Below the pieces are notes generated by a model. It was not told the DNA's origin. It ran no database searches and saw nothing but the letters and a program-made list of their open reading frames with translations. From assembly GCF_018742245.1 (NCBI RefSeq), contig NZ_CP036132.1, positions 1,545,001 to 1,609,000 of the forward strand: a stretch of DNA of 64,000 bases, in the 5' to 3' direction. The translations under genes and the position numbers were made by a program. Shown here piece by piece: positions 16,901-28,900 of this stretch; position 1 is the stretch's first letter, and every line of letters starts with the position of its first letter. The DNA is from Bacillus mycoides (GTDB taxonomy: Bacteria > Bacillota > Bacilli > Bacillales > Bacillaceae_G).

Positions 16901-19900
16901 ATCGTTTCTGAAATTGGTGGTGCGCTTGGTTCCGGTTGATATTCATAGTGAATGACAGCGATATTATTAATATTATTTTGTGAAGGTATAGAGACTACAT
17001 TTACTTGGAACGTAACAATAATCGTATTATTTGGAAGAATTATATCAAGGGCGATTCCGGTAATTGGATTTTCGTCAGGTCTTGGTATGCCATCCACAAG
17101 GATGCTATTTGGAACGAATGTGGTCCCAGCTGCAATTGCGTCAATTAGGAGAGTATTTGTAATAGGTACTGTACCAGAGTTTGTAACTGCGACTGTATAT
17201 GTGATGATTTGACCGATGCGTGTAATGGATCTATTGGCGGATTTAATTGCACTAATATTTGCCGTCCGCACTTCAGTGTTTACTGCATTTGATAACGATC
17301 TACGCTGAATAATTGGAGAACTAGGGTCAATTTGGTATTCATACGAAGTGTCTGAAATATTAATGACTGTATTGCCGGACGGTATACTTGTAAGTTGTAC
17401 TTGGAATGAAATAGTGACTGTTTCATTTGGTTGTATCGTGGCGAGAGTTACTCCGTTTTCAGGATTCGCGCCAGGCTGAATCACATTATTTATTGATAAG
17501 CTATCTTCAATGAATATAGTACCTTCTGGAATGTTATCAATGAACACAGTATTGTTAGCTGGAACGGTTCCTATATTTTGTAGTGTATTTGTATAGGTAA
17601 TATTTTGCCCGATTGATATGAAAGTTACATCAGCACTTTTAACAGAAATAATATTTGCGTTTTGAAGCGATGTTGTAACAACGTTAGAATTTGCAGAGCG
17701 ATTCACTGGTGGGGCTGTAGAGATACTTACATATTGGTAATTTGCAGATGATTGATTTACAATTTCGGTTTCAGTAGGTGGATTATTTGTTTGCACTTGA
17801 AATAGTATCGTTTTGGAACTGTTTGATGGAATCGTTCCAATCGGTATTCCGTTTTCTGGATTGACACCTGGCTGAAGGACACCGTTAATTGTGACACTAT
17901 CGGGAACGAATGTAGTCCCAGCTGGAATAGAATCTGTGAAAATAATATTTATTGCGTCAACATTGCCGATATTTTTCACTTCAGAAATATAAAGTATAGT
18001 TCCACCAATATCTACAGTTATTGGATTGGATGTTTTTGTAATTGTCAATTGTGCTTGCACGAAATTTGTAATGACGATATTACTTGTAGATGTTTCAGTA
18101 ATAGGCGGTTGCCCTGGGTCTGGTTGAATTGTATATGTTGTATTGGATTGATTTGTAATCGATTCTTGCGAGAATGGATCGTTAATAAGAATTTGGAACG
18201 AAACAAGGTGAGTAGCGTTTGCTGCTAGGTTAGGCAAAGTAACACCTACATTTGGATTGGCACCAGGTATAGCTGTTCCGTTAAGTGTAAAACTATTTTC
18301 TACGAATGTAGTACCATCTGGAGTAGAATCTAAAAATGAGAGATTAGTTGCTGAGATATTTCCGTTATTTTCTAATGTGATCGTGTAGGTCAAAATATCG
18401 CCCGTTGTTGCTTGTTGTACATTGACTGCTTTTAAAGAAAGGATAGTCGCATCTGAAATTTGTGTGAAAGCTGGATTAGACATAATTGTTCGAGAGATGA
18501 TTGGAGTAGTTGGATCGGCGATAAAAGTATAGTCAATACGGGCTGTATTAGAAATTGGATTCACACTTGGAATGAATTGAACGATAACTTGGAATGTGAC
18601 GGTGACGATTTCTGACGGCGCGATGGCGTTTAATGGTATCCCTACGTTTGGATCGGCACCTGGAACGGAAACGCTATTAATGGTCACGCTATTAGGAATA
18701 AATGCAGTTCCTTCTGGGACCAAATCTGTTAAAATAACTGTATTTGTAGTTGTATTTCCGTTATTTCGAACGACTACTGTGTAAGTGATTGTACCGTTTG
18801 TAGATTGTACGAGAGAATCTGTATTTTTAGTTGCGGATAATGATGCATCAACGACAGCTGTATTAACGGTATTAGAGGATGATGTTGCTGTAACTGGGGG
18901 TTGACTTGGATCGACAATATACGTGTAATTTGTAATGGCTTGATTTATAATCGTTCCTTGCGGTGGAATAGAACTAGCAAGAAATTGGAACGTAATAGAA
19001 GCAGAATCACCTGGTGCGATAATACCAACTGGAATACCGAGAGTTGGACTTGCATCTGGAAGCGGAATTCCATTTAACGTAACACTATTTGGAACGAATA
19101 CTGCACCTACAGGAACTCCATTAATGAGTAATACAGAATTTGCAGGGAAGTTTCCAGTATTCGTTAATGTTGCTGTATACGTAATTACATCTCCGATAGA
19201 TACAATTGTTCGATTTGCTTCTAAAACAGTTGTAACAGTAGCGTTATTAATTTGTGTTGAAGCGCTATTAGAACTTATTGTGCCTGTAACAGGAGGAGCA
19301 GTCGGATTAACAATAAATGCGTATTGAATAGATGCAACGTTTGAAATTGGATTTGAAGGTGGAGTAGATGTGACTATGACTTGGAAAGTAACAGTTAAGG
19401 AACTATTCGTACTAACGGTTCCGATATTAACTCCGTTATTTGGATTTGCCCCTGGAATGGTACTTCCATTTACAGAAAAACTATTTTCAACAAAGGTCGT
19501 TCCAGCTGGAATAAGATCTGAGAAATTTAGATTCGCAGCGTTTGTATTGCCGCTGTTTTGAATCAAAACTGTATAAGTGATTGTGTCTCCGATATTCGCA
19601 AAGGCTGTATTAGCAGTTTTTACAGCTGAAAGTATCGCTGAATTAATAGAAGTAACGAAGACGTTCGTTTCCACATTACCAGGCTGGGCTTGTAATGAAT
19701 TGCCTACGTTATATTGGAAGTTAACAAATCCTAAGTTTTGGAGTTCAGGTGTGAAAGTTGTTGGGTTGCTTACAATTTGAACTTGGAATACGATTGTTAC
19801 GATTTGATTTGGAGTTATTGTATTTATGCCAACACCGTCAATAATAGAAGCGGATGGTAATGGAGTACCATCAACAATAACTGATCCTGCAACAAATTGT

Positions 19901-22900
19901 GTCCATGTCGGTAAAGGGTCTGAGAAAATAACGTTGTTAGCAGGAATATTTCCTGTATTCGTAATAGTCGTTGTATACGTAATTGTATCACCAATAGTTG
20001 TAAATGCTTTATCTCCTATTTTAATAGTGTTTAAAATAGCACTTTCAATTTTTGTTGAAACGCTATTAGAAGTAATGTTTTTTGAAACTGGAGGATTAGC
20101 TGGATTAACGATATGTTGAAAACTAACGCTAGCTTGATTGGTAATTGGATTTATAGGTGGAATTCCATTTGCATTAATATGAAATGCTACGATGACAGAT
20201 TGGTTTGGCGCGATATCACCAATTGGAACACCTGTAATTATGTTTGCATTTGGGATGCTAGTTCCGTTAAGTGTAAAACTATTCGGTTCAAAGGAAGTTC
20301 CGTCTGGAATAAGGTCGGTAAAAATAACGTTAGTTGCACTAACATTTCCGCTATTTGTAATTGTAACGGTGTAGACAATATCCTGCCCGATATCTACCGT
20401 TGACACATTTGAATTTTTTTGTGCAGTAAGGATGGCGCTATTAATTTGTGTTGTCGTTGTATTAGATTGATTGGAAGTTGTAATAGGTGGCTGGTTAGGA
20501 TCAACGACATAATGATATGTGATAGAAGCAGAATTAGAAATTGGGTTAAGTGTTGGAAGTGTAGTAACAGTTGCTTGGAATGTAACGATTGCCGCATTAC
20601 CACCACTAATTGAACCAATATTTACACCAGTAGATAAATTAGTGTTTGGAATGGTTTGCCCATTAACTGTGAAACTATTTGGAACGAAAGTTAAATTGCT
20701 ATCAAGAATATCGATAACAGTTACATCCGTTGCAGTTGTATTTCCTGTATTAGGAAGGTTAAGGGTAAATGTTATTATATTACCAACGTCCGCGAAAGTA
20801 AGATTTGCTGTTTTTGTACTTATAATAGCTGCGTTGTTTATTTGAAGAAGCGTAGTGTTAGAATTAGCTGTACTTGAAACAGGAGGATTATTTGGATCAA
20901 CAGTAAACTCATAATTTGTGGATGCTGTATTTGGTGCTGGATTAATAGGTGGGATGCTGTTAACCGTAACTTGAAAGACGATACTATATATTTCATTTGG
21001 CGGAAGTGCTGCAAGTAATACACCTGTATTCGGATTCGCATCAGGTTGTAAAATGCCATCGACAGTTAATGTGCTCGGGATAAATGTAAGCCCAGATGGT
21101 AATACATCTGTGAATACAATGTTAGTAGCATCGGTATTACCCAAATTCGCAATAGAAGTAGTGTAAAAAGCAGTTTGCCCGATATCTGCATAGGATACAC
21201 TTTCATTTTTCGTCATAGATAATATTGCTTCTTTAATTTGAGTTGAAACAGGATTACTAATTGAAATTTCCGCATCAGGTGGTGAGACTAATTGGTACGA
21301 TGTCGATGAGAAGTTTACAATTGGGTTTTCAGTTGGTAATGAGGTTATGGTCACTTGGAATGAAACAGTTACTGTAGTCCCAGCTGTTATAAGTCCGATA
21401 TCTACACCATTCGCAGGATTTGCTCCCATTTGAGGAACACCGTTAATAGAAAATGTATTTGCAATAAAAGTAGTTCCATTTGGTGGAGTGTCTGTGAATA
21501 TAACATTTTGTGCAGATGAATTTCCGTTATTTGTTAAATTTACAGTGTAAGTGAGTGTGTCTCCGATGCGGCTAAAGGATTTATCGACTTGTTTCGATGA
21601 AAGAATGGTAGCTGTATTAATTGTAGTAAACACTGTGTTTGAAGTAACATTTCTTGAAACAATAGGTGCATTTGGATCAGCGATAAATGTGTAAGAAGCA
21701 GTAGCAGAGTTAGCAATAGGATTTTGAACTGGTGTAGAGGTAGCGGTAACTTGGAATGATATAGATATAGAACTGTTAGGAGCGATAGTTCCAATTGTTA
21801 CGCCTGTATTTGGAGTGAGACCAAGTTGTGTGATGCCATTTATTATGACACTATCAGGAACGAACGTTGTGCCGTTTGGTATTAGGTCAGTAAAGGTGAT
21901 ATTTGTCGCGTTTGTATTACCCTTATTCGTTAAAATTGTCGTATAGGTAATTGTATCACCTAGTGTTACGAGCGTTTGATCAACTGATTTTACCATCGTA
22001 ATCATAGCGTCAAGTACAGGGTTTGTAACGATATTAGTTGAAGTAGAAGTTGTAACAGGAGTTCCGTTTGGATCAACAGTATAAGAATATAAAATTGTGT
22101 CATTACCCATAATCGAATTTGAAGGAGGAACAGAAATAACATTTACTTGAAAAGTAACAGTTACTGTTTCGCCAGGTGCGATATTTGGTATATTTACTCC
22201 AAGTGCTGGTTGTGCGCCGGGTTGCTGGATACCATTTATTGTGAACGAATTGGGTATAAATGTAGTGCTAGCCGGAATAGCGCTTGTAAATGTTACATTT
22301 GTAGCTGGTGTATTTCCTGTATTCGTAATAGTAGTTGTATACGTAACTGTATCACCAACAGAAATAATAGATTTATCAACACTTTTTGTTGTAGTTAATA
22401 TTGCGCTATTTATTGTCGTAGTAACGGTATTAGATGAAGCTGTTTGTGTTATAGCGGGTTGACTTGGATCGACAATATGCTGAAATTGTATAGAACTAGA
22501 ATTAGAGATTGGATTTATACTTGGAATGTTTGTCACAAGTACGTTTATCGTAATAGTAACCGTACCACCTGGATTTATATTTCCAATCTGAATCCCGCTC
22601 GCTGGGTTGCCTATTTGCTGTGTACCAGAATCACTTGTAAGAGTTCCGGATATAAATGTCGTTCCGTCAGGTAAAGTATCCGTGAAAATTATATTTTGTG
22701 AAGTGACATTTCCTGGATTACTTAATGTAATTGTATAGGAAAGTGTATCGCCGATCGTTGCAAAATTTTCATTTACAGATTTAACTGTTACAATTTCCCC
22801 AGAATTTATTTGTGTCGAAACAGAATTGGATGTTGTACTTCGTGAAACAAGTGGTAAATTAGGTCCTGTCATAAATTGATAATTAATAGAAGCACCGTTT

Positions 22901-25900
22901 ACAACCGGTGAGTTTGGTCCCCCAGGCCCGATTGTGAAAATTGGATTTGGAATGCTAACTACTTGCACGCGGAATGTGACGTTTATAAAATCTCCTGCAA
23001 TAATATCCCCAATTGGTATTCCATTCGCTGGATTTACCCCAGGTAATAAAACTCCACCTACTCGAACACTATCTTCTATAAATACTGTATTATTTGGAAT
23101 CGGATCTGTAAAAATGATATTAGTAGCAGTCGTGTTCCCTATATTGTCTAATAAAACTGTATACGTTAAAAATGAATTTCCAGGTGCTACGTCAGAAAAT
23201 AGACGATCCACACTTTTTGTTGCTTGAATAATTGCTTCGTTAATTTGAACTAAGACCGGATTACTAGTAGCCGTTTCTGTAATAGGTGGCTCGGTAGGGT
23301 CAACGATGATAGAGTATGCTGTGCTTGATTGGTTCAATGTAGGGTTTGAAGATGGTATTGAACCGACAATAGCTTGGAAGCTAATGGTTGTCAATCCTCC
23401 AACTGGAATTGGGTCTAAAGGAACCCCGCTATCTGGTCTAAATCCAAATTGTGGGATGGTGTTAATTTGTACGCTATCAGGAACGAATGAAAGTTCAGGT
23501 GGTAATATATCTATAAAAACAGGTGTATTTGCAGTTGTATTTCCGCTATTGGTAAGGGTGGTTGTATACGTAATTGTATCTCCAACAGCAGCAAATGCAC
23601 TGCTCGCAGTTTTTGTTGCGATAACGGAAGCAGTATTTACTTGTGTAAAAGTTTTATTGGATTGAACTGTTCGTGAAACAGGTGGTTCATTTATATCTAC
23701 AATAAAACTATATTGAAGCGATGATTTGTTAGGAATTGGATTAGGGTTTGGAATCGTTGTAATGTTTACTTGAAAACTGAGTGTAACCGATGCATTTGAA
23801 TTCATGTTACCAATATTGATACCGTTTTGTGGATTTGCATTCGGGACGGTTACACCATTTATCTTAAAGCTATTTGGGACAAAGGCAGTACCATTTGGAA
23901 TCGAATCTGTAAAAACAATGTTGTTCGCAGTTGTATTTCCTGTGTTTGTAACAGATGAGGTGAATGTAATCGTATCACCAATCGTAGCGAAAGTTGTACT
24001 CGCATTTTTATTTAAAACTAAAGTAGCATCAACAATCGGAGTAGCGGTCGTGTTTGTTACAGTGCTACCAACAGCAGGTGACTGGTTTGGATTAACTGTA
24101 TACTCATAATTTACAAGGGCATTATTCGTTAAAGCACCACTAGGGGGAATTGCGAGTATTTTTACTTGGAATGTAATGAATATAGTATTTGCTGGTGGAA
24201 TATCGTTTAACGGAATTCCTAGTGAAGGATCTAACCCAGGTTGTGAAACGTTATTTATTGTAACGGAATCCGGGATGAAGGATGCCCCTGGTCCAAGTCC
24301 ATCTGTTAAAACGGTAGCGCTAGCAGGGATATTTCCTGTATTTGTAACTGCAATCGTATAGGTGACGATATCTCCAATTGCAGCTGTCGGTGTATTCACT
24401 GACTTAGTAGCGATGATCGTAGCATTGTTAATTTGCGTTGTTATTAAGTTGCTTAACGCATTGGCGGATGCTGGAGGTAAGTTAGGATTTACGATATATT
24501 GGTACGTTGTATTACTTTGGTTCGGAATTGGATTTGGATTAGGGATGGAATTCACTTTTATTTGAAACGAGATTATAGTATTTGCATTCGGATTGATTGG
24601 ATCAATTGCAATTCCGTTTGCTGGATTTACATTAGGGAGTGTATTCCCATTTACTGTTACACTATTAGGAATAAACGATGTCCCGTTTGGAATTACATCT
24701 GTAAATATTACAGTTGATGCAAGTGTGTTCCCACTATTCGTTAAGGTAGTCGTGTACGTAATAATATCATTTACGTTAGCAAACTGTTTATCTGCAGATT
24801 TTGTAGCGGAAATTGAGGCGTTATTAATAGTTGTCTGTACCGTGTTAGAAGTCACCATCTGCATTACAGCTGGTTTGGATGGATCGTACGTGTATTGGAA
24901 TGTAGTGCCTGATTGATTAGTAATGGGATTAATGGATGGAATAGCTGGTACATTCACTTGAAAGGAAACAGTACGTGAGGAGTTTGCTCCAATTGTACCG
25001 ATGGAGATGCCGTTTGCGGGATTAACATTAGCTACAGGCACATTATCAATTGCTACACTATCTGGAATGAAAAGTGTACCACTTGGAATGACATCCGTAA
25101 AAATAACATTAGTAGCCGGAATATTTCCGTTATTTGTTAGTACAGTTGTATACGTAATGCTATCACCGACATCAGCAAAGTTTGTACTTGTTAATTTATT
25201 CGCTATGATAGTAGCAGTATTAATTTGTGTAGTTACTATATTGCTAGTAGCGTTTCTAACAAGAGCAGGTAAACTTGGATCAGCGATAAAGCTATATTGA
25301 AGTGAAGCGTTATTTTGAATTGGATTTGGTGAAGGTATCCCATTTGCACTAATTTGGAAGACAATTGTTGTAATTCCGCCTGCTGGAATTGTACCAACTT
25401 GAAGACCGGCACTTGGATCTGCTCCTAGCTGTAAAGCACCACCTATAAAAATACTATTTGGTACGAGAGTAGTTCCAGGAGGCAGTATGTCGGTAACAAC
25501 AACAGTATTTGCTGTAGTATTGCCAAGATTAGCTAAGGAAATTGTATATGTGATTGGTTGCCCGACATCGGCGATAGTTAAATCTACCTCTTTGACAATA
25601 ACTACATTTGCTAAGTTAATTTGTGTACTTACAGTGTTACTTAAAGATGTTTCTATAGTTGGTGGATCGCCCGGATTTAGAATAAAGCTATACTGTGTAC
25701 TAGATGAATTTATTGTTGGGTTTTGTGTTGGTAAAGAGGTGACAGTTACTTGATAAGAGACGGTAAGTGAGCCGTTAGCAGGAATGGAAGGTAACGGAAC
25801 ACCGATATTTGGATCTGCGTTATTTTGGAGTACACTATTAATAAGGAAAGTGTTTGGGATAAAGATAGTGCCATCGGGATTTGTATCTACGAAAGTTGGA

Positions 25901-28900
25901 CTATCAGCAGAAACACTTCCTGCATTCGTTAAAATAACGGTATAAGTTAATATATCCCCAACGGTAGCGAACGCTCGATCCACTGTTTTTGCCGAAATGA
26001 CATTTGCATCATTTACTTGAGTAAATGTAGTGGTTGAAGTTGTGTTTGCACTTACAGGGGAAGCGTTTGGATCAACGATAAAGTTATAGGAAATGGAAGC
26101 GCTATTTGAAATAGGGTTAGGATTTGGAATACTAGTTATTAATACTTGGAATGAAGCTGTAATGGTAGTGCCAGCGTTGATACTGCCAATATTGATGCTA
26201 GCTGGTGTAACGCCTGGCTGAGTAACACTGTTAATCGTAACACTGTTTGGCACAAAGGAAGTACCATTCGCAATGGAATCCGATAGTAATACATTGTTCG
26301 CTGCAACGTTTCCGTCGTTTGTAACAGCAAAGGTGTAAGTTAATACATCTCCAACTTCCGCAAATGTTTTATCTACAGATTTAATAGCATGAAGATTTGC
26401 TAGTCTAATTGTTGATGTAACAGAATTAGAATTTGTTGTTTTTGAAGTTGGTGGCAGGCTTGGATTTACAGTGTAAATATAAGAGGCGAAAGCGTTATTA
26501 ATGATAGGGTTTTGTGCAGTAATGTTAATGACTGTTACTTGGAAGGATAAGGTGAAAGTAGCTCCGCCAGGAATTGTACCGATAGGTAAGGCAACGAGAG
26601 AATCTACATTTTGCAAGACACCGTTTAGCGTTACAGTACCTAGAGTCAATATCGTTCCGTTTGGAAGTGGATCTGTTAGTTGAACGTTATTAGCCGCCGT
26701 ATTTCCGCTGTTTGTAATAAGGATTGTATAACTTATAGTTTCGCCAATTGTGGCAAATTGTTTGTTTGTAGATTTTGTTAATGTTAAATTCGCATTGTTA
26801 ATTTGAGTGGAAACGAGATTGGAAGAAATGTTTTTTGTAACGGGTGATTGGCTAGGGTTGACGGTGTATTGATAAGAAGCGCTTGATCCGTTAGATACGA
26901 CATTTGACGCGGGTATTGTGTTAACCACTACTTGAAATGAAACGTTTTTCGTCGTGCCAGTTGGGATGGATCCTATGTTAACGCCATTAGCAGGATTTGC
27001 TCCAACTTGTGTCGTGCCATCTATTGTTAAACTGTTTAAGACAAAAGTAGTGCCAGTGGGAATGATATCCGTAAAAATAACATTGTTAGCAGTCGTATTA
27101 CCTGTACCTACAAAGGAAACTGTATAGGTCAGTGTATCGCCAATATCAGCAAAGTTTTTATCCACTGCTTTCGCCATAGTTACAGTAGCATTATTGACTT
27201 GAGTAGATACGGTATTGGTCGTATCAGATCCATTTACTACTGGTTGGTTTGGGATAGGAACGTATTGGTAAGTTGTCGTACCACTATTTAATATTGGGTT
27301 TGTTTGAGGAATAGTCGGGACAGTTACTTGAAATGCAATAGTAGCGGTAGAATTTGCAGCGATGGTTCCAACTGATATGCCGTTTGCGGGATTCACTCCA
27401 GCTTGAGTAACGCCGTTAACAGTGACACTCCCTGGAATAAAAGTAGTCCCGCTTGGAATCGGATCCGTATATATAACGTTCGTTGCCGCAATATTTCCTA
27501 CATTAGCTAGGGAAATACTGTAAGTTAACGTTTCGCCAATATCGGTAAAGAGTTTGTTAACTGATTTTGTTCCATTAATATCTGCGAGGTTAATTTGTGT
27601 TCCGGCAGAGTTGCTTGTTGCAATACCGTTAAAAGTCGTTCCCCCAGCAATTGGTGTATATTGAAATGTAATAGTAGCGGTGTTAGAGATAGGGTTTTGG
27701 CTTGGAAGAGAAACGACAGTCGCTTGGAAAGTTATTGTACGAGAAGAGCTATTATTAATTGTCCCAAGAGATATACCGGCGGACGGATTTGCATTTGTTT
27801 GTGGTACGTTATCTATCGTTACGCTGCCAGGTATAAAGGAAGTGCCATTAGGAAGAATGTCTGTAAAAGTAACGTTATTTGCAGGAAGCAGACCGGTGTT
27901 AGGAACAGTAACTGTATAAGTGAGAATATCTCCAATTGCAGCAACACTTTTATTCACGCTTTTCGTTGCTTGTATATTAGGTGAATTTATATTAATTTGT
28001 AAGCCAACTGTATTCAACATATATGCATCGCCGTTAGTTGTTAAACGGATTGCAGCGGAGACTTGGGAATTTGTTAAATAAGGAGAGATATCAATAGAAG
28101 TAATGTCCCAGCCTTGTCTACCAGCGGAGATGTTTGTACTTGTAGAAGCACTTTGATTTCGTGTTCCAAATGTACCTGTTGTATCTAAGTTTCCTGCAGC
28201 ATTATTAATTTGAGAACCAAAGAAATTATTTACAGCGTTATTTGGCCCGGATAAAGCATTTAATGAACTGAAATTTGGTCCAAATAATGCTTGATCCCCA
28301 GTTAAATCAGCATCCCCTTCAGTAGAACTTATAAATAATCTCCCGCTTACAGGTCCCCCGGCAGGTGTTAAAAACCCTGAGACAGATACATCTGCACTAC
28401 CAGTTTCTACAGAAACACGGTTACCAGCTACGTAAATTGTTAAATTTCTTGCGGGTAAGGAACCGTTTTGATAAGCGACAATGAGCGTCCATCCAGAAGA
28501 ATTGATAGCCCCGTTAGAAGCATCTAAAGGATCAACAAGTCCAGGGACAGAACCTGTTGTATAAGATCCAGATCCAGCAGCTTGAACGAGTGAGGTTACA
28601 TCTGCTGATCGTGTATAAAATCCAAATGTGACAGATCCAGAAACGAAAGTTTGATTTGAAGCTGTAACAGCTGAAGGGGTAATCGAGTATGTTGACACAG
28701 GTGTTGTAAAAGAAACTGGGTTTCCTAATACACTCGTAATGTTTTGATCACGAGATAAATAGTTCCCACCCCAAACGAGTTCGGCGTAAAGAATAGTGCT
28801 CCCAGCAGGGATATTTAAAATAGCAGTAGAACTATTTTGTGTATAGTTTAACGTTGTACCTGCAGGAAAAGTAGTTACTTGTAAAGCAGTATTCGTAGTT

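Noticed and set aside
14252..27984. Many 60-130-codon plus-strand ORFs opposite the giant DUF11 gene
   Set aside because: All are antisense shadows with repeated, phase-locked composition that mirrors the DUF11 repeats; none has a convincing ribosome site or family match.
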